Shown here: positions 55,414 to 64,000 of the stretch, one piece after another
Position numbering within the stretch: position 1 is the stretch's first letter
Layout: every line of letters starts with the position of its first letter
Notes under the pieces: model-generated
The model's database searches: none
Told to the model about the DNA's origin: nothing
What the model saw: the letters and a program-made list of their open reading frames with translations, nothing else
NCBI RefSeq assembly: GCF_004353225.1
Contig: NZ_CP037934.1
Coordinates: forward strand, 1,426,001-1,490,000
Direction: 5' to 3'
From: Marinobacter sp. JH2
Lineage (GTDB): Bacteria > Pseudomonadota > Gammaproteobacteria > Pseudomonadales > Oleiphilaceae
Length of the DNA: 64,000 nt
Position numbers and translations under genes: made by a program

Positions 55414-55872
55414 TCATAGATCCTGCATTCGGCCAACCTGACGAGCCAGTCTCATCGACTCATTTTCCTCCATCGCCAAAAGAGATTCGAACAGCTCTTT
55501 TGCTTCTGGAATTTCGGCTTTTCCAATCAGCGTTTTGTAGAGATCAATAATCTGATCATGAAAGTCGAACACTTCCCGGCAGATACCATCAAAATCAAGC
55601 TTCGCGTAAGGCTCGTCGCAGGTTCGATGAGTTTTGATCGGATTATGGGACAGGTAGTCGTACACCCGAGTTTCCAGTGCCTTCTTATCCCCTTGGTGCT
55701 CAAACTCGTTCACGATCCGCTCTATTTCCGATTCATGAGCTGCCAGATAATCCAAAAGCGCACGGGCCCGTTCTTCCTCGTGCTTTGTTGCGCAATGGGA
55801 CAGACAGCTCGCCAGATGTGAGTGCAGATCGCGCGTCCAGTCGATCAGTTGTCCAAAAGTCTTTATATCCAT
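55414..55872 (-). CDS. Hemerythrin- or ferritin-like helical-bundle protein
   Basis: This 152-residue protein is built of long amphipathic helices with regularly placed His, Glu and Asp (WTRDLHSHLASCLSHCATKHEEERARALLDYLAAHESEIERIV, EVFDFHDQIIDLYKTLI). This suggests a di-metal or simple four-helix bundle. The ATG at 55872 has an AAGGAAAAAAG ribosome site. No exact family is recognised. It is a single gene in the copper island. Confidence 0.55.
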   Translation of the reverse strand: MDIKTFGQLIDWTRDLHSHLASCLSHCATKHEEERARALLDYLAAHESEIERIVNEFEHQGDKKALETRVYDYLSHNPIKTHRTCDEPYAKLDFDGICREVFDFHDQIIDLYKTLIGKAEIPEAKELFESLLAMEENESMRLARQVGRMQDL

Positions 55873-56056
55873 ATCTTTTTTCCTTTTTTCCTTTTTTCTT
55901 CTCCATAATATGACTGACATCAAATAGGTATCCCGTCGTCAAATGAGGAGTCCTATTTGCATTTCCAGTGTTCAGTTGGGCTATGCGCTCGCCTGGCTAA
56001 TTCGCTAATCCATTGCAAACCGCAGGCACTGCAGCAAATCGACGCCTCTACCGGCT

Positions 56057-56443
56057 TCAGATCGATTCCACAACCTCAGAGAGCATATCCCTGACCTTCC
56101 CGGCAACCTACTTGAGCTCGTCATTATCGATGGCGCTCATGGAAGCCAATGGATCCACTGCACTTACCTCAATGCCCTCCGAAACCTCACGAAGAATAAC
56201 GTTGCAAGGCAGCATGGCACCCACGCGAGGCTCCACACCGATGGCTTCCCAGGCCATGCCAGGATTGCAGGCCCCGAGAATCCGATAGGCCAACATATCC
56301 TTGTCCAGCTTTTTCTTCATGGTGGCTTTGACATCAATTTCTGTCAGCACACCGAACCCGTGATCAGTGAGGGCCTGACGCGCTCTTCTGTCCACGTCCT
56401 CGAAATCGACATCCTTGATAACTCGATCGATCGTGTATGACAT
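56057..56443 (-). pseudogene. DUF302 protein gene with an amber stop near the 3' end
   Basis: From the ATG at 56443 (MSYTIDRVIKDVDFEDV) a typical DUF302 sequence runs through GACNPGMAWEAIGVEPRVGAMLPCNVIL to NDELK, followed by TAG at 56108-56110. The same frame continues VAGKVRDMLSEVVESI to a TGA at 56057-56059. This is the normal family ending, with Gln expected at the TAG (one substitution from CAG). The shorter product lacks the last helix and may still fold. DUF302 genes occur beside metal genes. Confidence 0.7.
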
Positions 56444-56467
56444 AGCTACCTCCAATGATTCAGAAGT

Positions 56468-58828
56468 TCATTGCTTTGACCCGAGTTTCACCACCCTCAA
56501 ACGCAGCGCATTCACGATCACGCTGACCGAGGACAGCGACATGGCGGCCGCTGCAAAAATGGGCGACAGCAGTATCCCGAAAAACGGGTACAAAACCCCT
56601 GCCGCTATCGGAACACCGGCGGAGTTGTAAACGAAGGCGAAAAACAGGTTCTGACGGATATTGCGCATGGTCGCCAGAGACAAACGGCGCGCCTCGACAA
56701 TGCCCATCAGGTCGCCGCGCAGCAGCGTAATGCCGGCGCTTTCGATGGCGACATCGGTCCCGGTGCCCATGGCCACACCGACATCCGCCGTTGCCAGTGC
56801 AGGCGCATCGTTTACGCCGTCACCCGCCATCACGACAACACGGCCTTCGTCTTTCAGGCGCTGGACGATCTTGCCCTTATCTTCCGGCAGGACTTCCGCT
56901 TCCACTTCGTCGATATGCAGTTTTCGGGCAACTGCTTCAGCTGAAGTGCGGTTATCGCCGGTCAGCATGACCACCCGGATGCCGTCTTTTTGCAGCGCGG
57001 AAATAGCGGCTTCGGTGGTTTCCTTGACCGGATCGGCAATCGCCAGCAACCCTGCGACGTTTCCGTCGACAGCAGCAAAAATCACGGTAGCACCATCTTT
57101 TCGGAGCTGGTCGGCGTCGCCGTCAAATCGCGTGGTGTCGACATTTTCCGACTCCATGAGAAGGCGGTTACCAAGTAGCACCCGCTTGCCGTCTAATCGA
57201 CCGGTAACCCCTTTACCATTCGGAGAGTCAAAGTCTTCCGCATCCGGAAGCTTCAGGTCCATGCCCTTGGCTTTATCGAGTATGGCGTGAGCCAGTGGGT
57301 GCTCACTGCCTTTCTCCAGGCCGCCTGCATAACGCATGAGACTACTGTCATCGAACCCGTTGGCCGCGACAAGCCGGGTGACTTGCGGCTTGCCCTCTGT
57401 CAGCGTGCCGGTTTTATCCACCACCACGGTGTCCACCTTCTCCATACGCTCCAAGGCTTCCGCATCGCGAATCAGAACACCACTTTGAGCACCGCGTCCG
57501 ACACCCACCATGATGGACATGGGCGTCGCCAAGCCAAGTGCGCAAGGGCAGGCAATGATCAGAACACTGACCGCTGCAATCAGCCCGAACGCCATAGGCG
57601 GCGTGGGCCCGAAGAATGACCAGGCTATAAAGGCGATAATGGCGATCACGATCACCGCAGGCACAAAATAACCCGCCACCTTGTCGGCCAGGCCCTGAAT
57701 GGGCGCGCGGCTGCGCTGGGCGCTCGCCACCATCTGCACAATCTGGGACAGCATGGTGTCACGGCCAACCTTGTCGGCCCGCATGATAAAGCTGCCCTGC
57801 TGGTTGATACTGCCGCCGATCACTTGGTCGCCGGATTTCTTGCTGACCGCCAGGGGCTCGCCGGTCACCATGGACTCATCCACGTTGGAGCTGCCTTCAA
57901 GCACCTCGCCGTCCAGCGGCACCTTGTCACCGGGGCGCACCCGCAGGCGGTCGCCCACCTTGACCTGATCAAGCGACACATCGGATTCGCTGCCATCGTC
58001 GTCCAGTTTTCTGGCCGTCGCCGGTGCCAGATCCAGCAGGGCCTTGATGGCACCAGAGGTTTTCTCTCTGGCGCGCAATTCCAGCACCTGCCCCAGCAGC
58101 ACCAGCACCACGATGACAGCAGCCGCCTCGAAGTAGACGGCGACCGACCCGTCTTCCTGCCGGAAGGCGCCTGGGAAGATCTGCGGCGCCAGGGTCGCCA
58201 CCAGGCTGTAGATCAGCGCGACGCCGGTACCAATGGCAATGAGCGTAAACATGTTCAAGTTACGGCTAACCACGGATTTCCAACCCCGGACGAAGAAGGG
58301 CCAACCGCACCAGAGCACCACAGGCGTTGCCAGCACCAGTTGAATCCAGTTGGACATCTGCGGGGCTATAATGTGATCGAGTCCGGTGAGGTGCCCACCC
58401 ATCTCCAGCACCAGTACAGGCAGGGCCAGCACCAGGCCGATCCAGAATCGGCAGGTCATGTCTTTGAGTTCTTCCGAAGGCCCGTCGTCCAGGCTTACCT
58501 GCTCGGGCTCCAGGGCCATGCCGCAGATTGGGCAGTCCCCTGGCCCTTGCTGCCGAATCTCGGGGTGCATGGGACAGGTATACATAGTGCCCGGCGCTAC
58601 CGGCTCTTGCTGTTTCTTTTCCCAATCGAGGTACTGCTCAGGGTCCTCGTCGAATTTGGACTGGCAACGCGACGAGCAGAAGTACCAGGTTTTACCGCCA
58701 TGCTGGCTGCGGTGTTCCGCGGTATGCGGATCCACTGCCATGCCGCAAACCGGATCCTTGGCGGTGTGCTCGCCAGGTTCTTTATCGGTGTGGTGATCGT
58801 GGTCATGGGCGTGATGGTGCTCAGCCAT
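56468..58828 (-). CDS. copA: Copper-exporting P-type ATPase CopA type, with YHS and heavy-metal-binding domains
   Basis: This 786-residue P1B ATPase starts at the ATG at 58828 ([13 protein letters not shown]), which overlaps the upstream stop. Order: a His-rich start, a YHS domain ([16 protein letters not shown]...YFCSSRC), a Cys/Met HMBD ([24 protein letters not shown]) and membrane helices with the CPC motif ([12 protein letters not shown]). Then come DKTGT (phosphorylated Asp), a nucleotide-binding part, and the hinge [13 protein letters not shown]. It exports Cu(I) from the cytosol. The N-terminal YHS replaces the usual CxxC HMA domains. Confidence 0.93.
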   Translation of the reverse strand: MAEHHHAHDHDHHTDKEPGEHTAKDPVCGMAVDPHTAEHRSQHGGKTWYFCSSRCQSKFDEDPEQYLDWEKKQQEPVAPGTMYTCPMHPEIRQQGPGDCPICGMALEPEQVSLDDGPSEELKDMTCRFWIGLVLALPVLVLEMGGHLTGLDHIIAPQMSNWIQLVLATPVVLWCGWPFFVRGWKSVVSRNLNMFTLIAIGTGVALIYSLVATLAPQIFPGAFRQEDGSVAVYFEAAAVIVVLVLLGQVLELRAREKTSGAIKALLDLAPATARKLDDDGSESDVSLDQVKVGDRLRVRPGDKVPLDGEVLEGSSNVDESMVTGEPLAVSKKSGDQVIGGSINQQGSFIMRADKVGRDTMLSQIVQMVASAQRSRAPIQGLADKVAGYFVPAVIVIAIIAFIAWSFFGPTPPMAFGLIAAVSVLIIACPCALGLATPMSIMVGVGRGAQSGVLIRDAEALERMEKVDTVVVDKTGTLTEGKPQVTRLVAANGFDDSSLMRYAGGLEKGSEHPLAHAILDKAKGMDLKLPDAEDFDSPNGKGVTGRLDGKRVLLGNRLLMESENVDTTRFDGDADQLRKDGATVIFAAVDGNVAGLLAIADPVKETTEAAISALQKDGIRVVMLTGDNRTSAEAVARKLHIDEVEAEVLPEDKGKIVQRLKDEGRVVVMAGDGVNDAPALATADVGVAMGTGTDVAIESAGITLLRGDLMGIVEARRLSLATMRNIRQNLFFAFVYNSAGVPIAAGVLYPFFGILLSPIFAAAAMSLSSVSVIVNALRLRVVKLGSKQ

Positions 58829-59048
58829 TGCGATCTCCTGTTTTGTCGGCGGGCCAGTCTGCAAATGCAATAAAATACAGCAGAACCAGATTGACGATGG
58901 GGATCAATATCAGCACACCCATCCACCCCGGATACCCAGTGCGCTGGCAAATACGCCAAGCCGGAATGACCACCACAATGGCAATCACCAGCATCCACAG
59001 CCAGTGGCCTGCCCACATGGTATTCCCGAACATGCTATCTCCCATCAT
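58821..59048 (-). CDS. Small membrane protein (PLDc_N-like) before the copper ATPase
   Basis: This 75-residue protein has two hydrophobic helices ([39 protein letters not shown]) with the short Pro-Gly-Trp turn of PLDc_N-type proteins. Its end overlaps the ATPase start by 8 bp, so it is coupled to it. It may be an accessory subunit. Alternative starts are 59048 and 59045. Confidence 0.65.
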   Translation of the reverse strand: MMGDSMFGNTMWAGHWLWMLVIAIVVVIPAWRICQRTGYPGWMGVLILIPIVNLVLLYFIAFADWPADKTGDRNG

Positions 59049-59075
59049 GGCAATAGCCTCTCTTCCTGATTCAGA

Positions 59076-60428
59076 TTAATGATGATGCGCATGACTCTCT
59101 TCCTGTTTCGCTTGCGCCGATTCCGGTGATCTTTTAAGGAAAATCTGCTCGGATACTGCAATCACGATCATGGTCACGACTGCCACGCTGATGACGAACG
59201 GGTCCGTATTAAGCTTTACCCAGACGAAGCCGCCCAGCGCCAAAAGATCCAACAAGATGGCTGTTGCTGGCACCCAGGTGTTGGCCTTAATGTCTTTGCG
59301 TAGATAACGGAGCACACCCCAGTGAATGGCAATGTCCATAATCAGATAAAACACGATACCCAACGCAGCAATGCGTGACAGGTCAAAGAAGGCGGTCAGA
59401 ATCAGACCCAGGACAACGGTATACACCAGTGTGTGCTTCTGAATGCTGCCGGGCATCCCGAAATGCCGATGAGGAACCAGTTTCATCTCCGTCAGCATGG
59501 CCAACATGCGGGACACAGCAAATACACTGGCCAGAATTCCTCCCGCCGTGGCCATCATGGCAATCGCAACAGTAAACCAGACGCCGTATTCGCCGAGAGC
59601 GGGGCGTGCAGCAGCGGCGAGAGAGTAATCCTGCGTTTCGATAATTTCAGCCAGAGATAGATTGCTGGCGACCGCAAATCCCACCAGCGTGTAGATCACC
59701 ACACAGGCGGCAATGGAAATCACGATGGCGCGCCCAACGTTTCGCTTCGGGTCGATGACTTCCGAACCACTGTTGGTGATGGTCGTAAAGCCTTTGAACG
59801 CAAGAATGCCCAACGCGGTCGCGCCCAAGAAGTTGCCCAGCGTTCCGGCTTCACCGGGCTCCGAAAAATCAACCGAGATTGAGTCGGCAATCCAGACCCC
59901 GACCAGACCGAAAATCAGTATGCCGCCGATTTTCAGGATCCCGATAAAGGAAGCCACCCCTTGAATCATCCGATTGCCCAGCAGGTTGATCAGAAAGGCC
60001 GCAAGAATGAGCGCCACGCCGAGAATGGGCACCATGCGGCCACTGTCATCCCCGCCGAAAAGTTGCATGGTGTAAGAGCCAAAGGTCCGGGCCAGGAAGC
60101 TCTGAGCGATGACCATGGAAAAATACATCAACAGGGCGTTGAAAGCCGTTGGCAGCCGGTTTCCGTAGGCTTTATGCAAGTACATGCCAATGCCCCCGGC
60201 CGACGGGTAGGCGTTGGAAATCTTGATATAGGAATACGCGCTGAAGCCAACAATCAAGGCCGCCGCGAGAAAGGCCAGCGGGAAAAGAACGCCGGTCATC
60301 TGCGCCATCTGCCCGGTCAGAGCAAAAATACCGGCGCCAATCATGACGCCGGTACCCAGCATCACCGTCCCTGGCAGAGTGAGACTACCTTCCTGGTAGC
60401 GAGTGCTTCGATCTTCCTCCCTGCTCAT
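59076..60428 (-). CDS. APC-superfamily amino acid/cation transporter
   Basis: This 450-residue protein has twelve likely helices and the APC start (LPGTVMLGTGVMIGAGIFALTGQMAQ) with the glycine-rich helix-1 break. Other family parts are FKGFTTITNSGSEVIDPKRNVGRAI and FAVSRMLAMLTEMKLVPHRHFG. The C-terminus is His-rich (EESHAHHH), unusual for the family and consistent with metal-related regulation. It lies 11 bp from the next gene upstream. Substrate is unknown. Confidence 0.85.
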   Translation of the reverse strand: MSREEDRSTRYQEGSLTLPGTVMLGTGVMIGAGIFALTGQMAQMTGVLFPLAFLAAALIVGFSAYSYIKISNAYPSAGGIGMYLHKAYGNRLPTAFNALLMYFSMVIAQSFLARTFGSYTMQLFGGDDSGRMVPILGVALILAAFLINLLGNRMIQGVASFIGILKIGGILIFGLVGVWIADSISVDFSEPGEAGTLGNFLGATALGILAFKGFTTITNSGSEVIDPKRNVGRAIVISIAACVVIYTLVGFAVASNLSLAEIIETQDYSLAAAARPALGEYGVWFTVAIAMMATAGGILASVFAVSRMLAMLTEMKLVPHRHFGMPGSIQKHTLVYTVVLGLILTAFFDLSRIAALGIVFYLIMDIAIHWGVLRYLRKDIKANTWVPATAILLDLLALGGFVWVKLNTDPFVISVAVVTMIVIAVSEQIFLKRSPESAQAKQEESHAHHH

Positions 60429-60439
60429 TCAATCTCCTC

Positions 60440-60793
60440 TTATTTTTTCATGGGTGGAATCTTAGAACAGCAGAACGGCTCATGCTTGGCATTTGCCCGG
60501 ACGTTGTCGTCGGTAAACCGGTACCAGGCCAGTTTGCGCCGGGTCCACCATCCGGTTTTCAATCGGCCACCGTAAGCCTTGATCAGTTCCAGTAATTCAT
60601 CGACGGACCAGTGGGTTCCATCGTACGTCACCTGCAATGTGCCATTTGGCTTACGCTCGGCGAAATCAACGCATGGGTGGTGATTCAGATCGTGGATGAG
60701 CCCCTCCCACTGATCCTCTCCAAGCCCCTCGACGGTCATTTTTCGGCGCAACAAAAACTGCTCCTGGTTGGTTGCTTTGTGTGCTTTGGTCAT
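60440..60793 (-). CDS. Hypothetical protein with HMA-like fold pattern
   Basis: This 117-residue protein starts at the ATG at 60793, with GAGAGGTG 7 nt upstream. The middle has a ferredoxin-like beta-alpha-beta pattern (RKMTVEGLGEDQWEGLIHDLN..CVDFAERKPNGTLQVTYDG..SVDELLELIKAYGGR) like heavy-metal-associated domains but without the CxxC motif. The C-terminal KHEPFCCSKIPPMKK has a Cys pair that could bind metal. It is the first gene of the unit with the APC transporter. Confidence 0.6.
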   Translation of the reverse strand: MTKAHKATNQEQFLLRRKMTVEGLGEDQWEGLIHDLNHHPCVDFAERKPNGTLQVTYDGTHWSVDELLELIKAYGGRLKTGWWTRRKLAWYRFTDDNVRANAKHEPFCCSKIPPMKK

Positions 60794-60909
60794 GGGGTGA
60801 CACCTCTCTTCCTGATGACTTCTCCCTGGATCAAAACACTTCAACCTGAACTGCGACTGAAAATGGACACATGCTTTCGGTGAATTTGAGTTACATCAAA
60901 TCATAGACG

Positions 60910-60936
60910 AAAAAAGGCCATGGGTTTCCCATGGCC
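60910..60936 (-). terminator. Rho-independent terminator of the copA-copB unit
   Basis: On the minus strand GGCCATGGG, a 3-nt loop, CCCATGGCC and TTTTTT follow each other 9 bp after the copB stop. This is the strongest classic terminator in the window. Confidence 0.9.
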
Positions 60937-60944
60937 CTTCAGCA

Positions 60945-61694
60945 TCAGAATGCGATTCGAGCGCCGATCACGGCAAACCAGTCTTCTGTGCCGCCGCCGC
61001 TCGCCTCGGCCAGGTCGGCACTATCGCCATACTTACGCTCGTGCACCACACCCACATAAGGCGAGAACGCACGGTCTATCAGGTCGTAGCGGAGCCGGAG
61101 GCCGGTTTCGGTGGAAACCAATCCTTTGCCGACACCAATCTCTTCATCCTCACTGAACGCTACCGAGGCATCCAGAGTTGCCGCCAGGATCCAGTAATTG
61201 GTGAACAGCAATTCGTACTCAGCGTCCAGTTCGGCTGACGTATCACCATCGTTGCTGACGTACAGGTTTGCATCGATCTCAAACCATTGGGGCGCCAGGC
61301 CGGCGACACCGAGAACGGCGTATGTCCGGTCCGGCCCTTCCGGAGTATCGAAACGCACGCCCGCTTTGGCGTCGAAGAACTTGGAAATGGGGATCTGGCC
61401 GACCAACTGGTTTTCCAGCGTTTCGTAGGCCTGCTCCTCTATCTCGTACTCCCCGGTTGTGAGCAGCCGGACTTTAAAGTCGTCGGTGCCATAGAAGGCA
61501 TCCGCATTCCAGACGCCCAGCTCCTCGTCATCGTCGCTGTAGCGGTACTCAAATTCCTCGAATTGAACGCCCCAGGTTGTGAGCGGCTGTTTTCGAGCGG
61601 TCGTGTCGGAGATCATTTCCTGAGCTGTCACCGCCGTTGAGACACCAATAGAGGCAAGGAAGCTGACTGCGACAATTGATCGAATACAGCTCAT
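60945..61694 (-). CDS. copB: Copper resistance protein B (outer membrane)
   Basis: This 249-residue exported protein (signal peptide MSCIRSIVAVSFLASIGVSTAVTA) has CopB-family strands: WGVQFEEFEYRYSDDDEELGVWNADAFYG, AKAGVRFDTPEGPDRTYAVLGVAGLAPQWFEID, SPYVGVVHERKYG. It ends in Phe, as in outer-membrane barrels. The N-terminal Met/His-rich repeat of plasmid CopB proteins is absent, so this is the short chromosomal type. It overlaps copA by 4 bp (ATGA) and is followed by a strong terminator. Confidence 0.92.
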   Translation of the reverse strand: MSCIRSIVAVSFLASIGVSTAVTAQEMISDTTARKQPLTTWGVQFEEFEYRYSDDDEELGVWNADAFYGTDDFKVRLLTTGEYEIEEQAYETLENQLVGQIPISKFFDAKAGVRFDTPEGPDRTYAVLGVAGLAPQWFEIDANLYVSNDGDTSAELDAEYELLFTNYWILAATLDASVAFSEDEEIGVGKGLVSTETGLRLRYDLIDRAFSPYVGVVHERKYGDSADLAEASGGGTEDWFAVIGARIAF

Positions 61695-63400
61695 ACCTCA
61701 CCTCCATCTTTGGCAATCACGTCTGTTTTGGCCTGCGCCGACTCTGGCCCACCTTCAACAATGACCTTGCGGAACATACCAGCGGCCGCGTGATAGGACA
61801 GGTGACAGTGGAACGCCCACTGACCGGGCGCGTCGACCTCGGTTTCCATGTAAACCGTGGTGCCTGGCTGCACACTGACCGTGTGCTTGATCGGGTTCCA
61901 TTGGTCTGCACCAACATCGAGAATGGACCACATACCGTGCAGGTGCATAGGGTGAGTCATCATGGTCTCGTTCACGAATTTGAAGCGAACTCGCTCACCG
62001 TATTTGAGACGAATTGGGTCTGCGTCTTCGTACTTGACGCCATTAATGCTCCAGGTATAACGCTCCATATTGCCGGTCAAACGAAGCTCAATTTCCCGGG
62101 TCGGTTCGCGGTCTTCATACAGTGGATCTTGGGCCTTCAGGTCAGCATAGGACAGGAACTTGCCGCCATTGGCTGCCGTGGGTACAAGGCCACTTCCCTT
62201 GGCGTAAAAGGGGTCGCTTTGGCCGCCTTTTCCCATCGCCATGGAACCATGATCCATGCCTTCCATGTTGGAATGATCCATTCCGGACATCCCTTCTGAG
62301 CTATTCATATCCATGTCGCCATGATCCATACCGGCCATGTTGCCATGGTCCATGCCGGGCATATCGCTCATGTCTGCCATAGTCAGGCGCGCCGGATCAC
62401 GCAGTTGCGGAACAGCCGCTTCCATACCTTCTTCGGGGGCCAACGTTGCCCTGGCATAGCCGGACCGCCCCATGGATTCAGCAAAAATGGTGTAGGCCTG
62501 CTTGTCTCTCGGGCGAACGATCACATCGTAGGTTTCCGCCACACCAATCCGGAATTCGTCCACATTGACCGGCTGAACGTTGTTGCCATCAGCCTGGACA
62601 ACCGTCATGTCCAGACCAGGAATCCGGATGTCGAAGTAGGTCATCGCAGAAGAGTTGATGAATCGCAGCCGAATGCGTTCGCCCGGCTCAAAGAGTCCCG
62701 TCCAGTTCTGGTCCGGGCCTTTGCCGTTGATCAGGCCCGTAAAGCCCTGCACGTCTTCAACGTCCGCCTTCATCATCCGCATACCACCCCAGGCAATACG
62801 GTCACTGACGGTGTTCATCAGGCCATTCTTTGACACGTCCGAGAAAAACTCGCCGACAGTTTGCTGCTCGCGGTTGTAGTAATCCGGCATCATTTTCAGG
62901 TTGCGCATGATGCGGTCACCGGAATGGGGGTGCTTGTCAGTCAGCTGCACCACGTATTCACGATCGTAGCGGAATGGCTCACGGCCCTCGGGCTCGATGA
63001 CAATGGCACCATAGGCGCCGTCCGGCTCCTGAAAACCAGAGTGGCTGTGGAACCAGTAGGTGCCTGCCTGCTGGATAGGAAACTCATAGGTAAAGGTTTC
63101 ACCCGGCTTGATGCCCGGGAAACTGATACCAGGCACACCGTCCTGGTTAAAAGGAAGGATCAGGCCGTGCCAGTGAATGGACGTCATCTCATCCAGGTTG
63201 TTGGTCACGTTGATCCGGACGTTCTCGCCTTCCTTGAAACGCATTACCGGTCCCGGAGATGCGCCGTTGTATCCAATGCCTTCCTTCACAAAATCGCCGG
63301 TATCAATTTTTACCCGGTCGACCGTAAGGTCGTATTCGCCGGCCAGAACCATGGCGGGCATCAGCAGGCTCAAAAGCCCTGTCAAAAAGCGTGGTTTCAT
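61691..63400 (-). CDS. copA: Multicopper oxidase CopA (PcoA type)
   Basis: This 569-residue periplasmic Cu(I) oxidase has a signal peptide (MKPRFLTGLLSLLMPAMVLA). The four copper-ligand motifs are complete: SIHWHG, YWFHSHSG, HPMHLHG, and HCHLSYHAAAGMF with the type-1 site Cys, His and Met. Between domains 2 and 3 is a Met/His-rich stretch of MDHGNM-like units (about residues 345-390) for Cu binding. No twin-Arg signal is visible at the N-terminus, whereas many CopA proteins have one. It is coupled to copB. It shares the symbol with the P-type ATPase but is unrelated. Confidence 0.94.
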   Translation of the reverse strand: MKPRFLTGLLSLLMPAMVLAGEYDLTVDRVKIDTGDFVKEGIGYNGASPGPVMRFKEGENVRINVTNNLDEMTSIHWHGLILPFNQDGVPGISFPGIKPGETFTYEFPIQQAGTYWFHSHSGFQEPDGAYGAIVIEPEGREPFRYDREYVVQLTDKHPHSGDRIMRNLKMMPDYYNREQQTVGEFFSDVSKNGLMNTVSDRIAWGGMRMMKADVEDVQGFTGLINGKGPDQNWTGLFEPGERIRLRFINSSAMTYFDIRIPGLDMTVVQADGNNVQPVNVDEFRIGVAETYDVIVRPRDKQAYTIFAESMGRSGYARATLAPEEGMEAAVPQLRDPARLTMADMSDMPGMDHGNMAGMDHGDMDMNSSEGMSGMDHSNMEGMDHGSMAMGKGGQSDPFYAKGSGLVPTAANGGKFLSYADLKAQDPLYEDREPTREIELRLTGNMERYTWSINGVKYEDADPIRLKYGERVRFKFVNETMMTHPMHLHGMWSILDVGADQWNPIKHTVSVQPGTTVYMETEVDAPGQWAFHCHLSYHAAAGMFRKVIVEGGPESAQAKTDVIAKDGGEV

Positions 63401-63484
63401 CTGTGTTGCTCCGAACTACACGTCATTGAAGCCGGGCCGAGAAACGTGTCTCAGCCCCGCGCTCGCGGACCTCAGTTAAGCGAG

Positions 63485-64000
63485 TTACTCGAAATTGACC
63501 TCACCGTACATCCCGGCCTGATAGTGGCCCGGCACGTTGCAGGCAAATTCGATATTGCCTTTATCAGAGAACTTCCATACCACTTCTTTACTTTGGCCCG
63601 GTTCCAGCAACACGCTGTTCGGGTCGTCATGCTTCATGGAATGGCCATTCCCCATATCCATATTCATCATGTCGTGGTTCAGCTTGCCGCCCTGGATGAC
63701 GCCATGCTCAACCATCATCATCATTTCCTCTTGATGAGCTTCGTGCATGTCGGGAGTGCCAACATTGAACTCATGGACGAGGTTTCCCTTGTTCTCCACC
63801 ACGAAGCGAACGGTTTCACCCGGCTTTACACTGATTTCTTCGGGTTCGTAGTAGTTGTCGTACATCTCGACAGTTACGGTTCGGCTGGCCTCCGACGCTT
63901 TGCCAGGTTCACCGCTTGTAGCGCCGTGCCCGTGGCCACCATCATGGGCGCCAGCCGCAAACGCTGTTGCCGACATTGAAAGCGCCATACCCGCTACGAA
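63485..64000 (-). CDS. Cupredoxin/plastocyanin-family copper-binding protein, 5' end outside the window
   Basis: The open frame continues to the right edge (FVAGMALSMSATAFAAGAHDGG). The part seen is the second half of a signal peptide, so the true start lies beyond 64000. The mature protein begins with a His/Gly-rich stretch (AHDGGHGHGA). It has a cupredoxin fold with PEEISVKPGETVRFVVENKGNLVHEF, a Met/His insert (NHDMMNMDMGNGHSMKH) and the type-1-like site FACNVPGHYQAGMYG (Cys, His, Met). It probably carries periplasmic copper to CopA. It is 84 bp upstream of copA on the same strand. Confidence 0.88.
   Translation of the reverse strand, partial: FVAGMALSMSATAFAAGAHDGGHGHGATSGEPGKASEASRTVTVEMYDNYYEPEEISVKPGETVRFVVENKGNLVHEFNVGTPDMHEAHQEEMMMMVEHGVIQGGKLNHDMMNMDMGNGHSMKHDDPNSVLLEPGQSKEVVWKFSDKGNIEFACNVPGHYQAGMYGEVNFE

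Noticed and set aside
57824..58873. Plus-strand open frame of 349 codons, rich in His and Gln
   Set aside because: Antisense to the copper ATPase. His/Gln/Arg-rich composition is typical of a shadow frame.
62861..63979. Plus-strand open frame of 372 codons
   Set aside because: Antisense to copA and the cupredoxin gene, both with complete copper-site motifs.

Overview
The window looks like a chromosomal stretch of a marine gammaproteobacterium of the Marinobacter type. This is inferred from gene content (acnD/prpF-type methylcitrate cluster, XrtA/PEP-CTERM exopolysaccharide genes, gamma-mobile-trio element, copper-resistance island), not from a marker gene.

Layout. (1) 1-3.6 kb: three minus-strand genes of an XrtA-type exopolysaccharide locus (chain-length determinant running off the left edge, export lipoprotein, sugar transferase). 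(2) 3.8-12.1 kb: a complete propionate catabolism operon in the order prpR(GntR)-prpB-prpC-acnD-prpF-prpD, with a candidate autoregulated promoter in front of the regulator. (3) 12.3-15.2 kb: galU, a small HTH regulator, a DMT transporter and tRNA-Val(GAC). (4) 15.2-22 kb: a low-coding-density accessory segment just after the tRNA, with an HTH protein, an Integrase_1-type recombinase followed by a stand-alone DNA-binding-like partner, and an AT-rich xis/lambda-type int pair. (5) 22-30 kb: three overlapping genes for c-di-GMP and phosphorelay signalling (REC-PAS-degenerate GGDEF-EAL; a 1603-residue CHASE/Cache hybrid kinase with receiver and Hpt; REC-GGDEF), then a decayed EAL gene. (6) 30.4-38.5 kb: a gamma-mobile-trio element (gmtY-gmtZ-gmtX plus a VPA1267-like gene), whose GmtZ carries eight tandem 59-residue repeats, beside a nuclease gene that has lost its 3' end. 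(7) 39-64 kb: a copper/heavy-metal island with cusCBA, small exported proteins, a P-type ATPase, copB, the multicopper oxidase copA and a cupredoxin running off the right edge.

The metal island has been hit twice by insertion sequences. One is an ISPpu12-like ISL3-family element (45831-49191) carrying cadR, a cation transporter and lspA. Its inverted repeats and an exact 8-bp target duplication can be read, and its transposase is frameshifted by what looks like an 11-nt deletion. The other is an IS1182-family element (51903-53740) that splits a beta-propeller gene. A DUF302 gene is cut short by an amber codon and a LolA-like gene is a fragment, so part of this island is decaying while the core copper efflux and oxidation genes look intact.

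How it works together: in the metal island CusCBA exports periplasmic copper across the outer membrane, the P-type ATPase exports cytosolic Cu(I), CopA oxidises periplasmic Cu(I), and CopB and the cupredoxin bind copper. The ISL3 passenger genes add a Cd/Pb-responsive regulator and transporter. The most unusual items are the repeat-bearing GMT element, the three-gene signalling operon with one pseudo-receiver and one degenerate GGDEF, and the split integrase-like pair at 18.0-19.4 kb.
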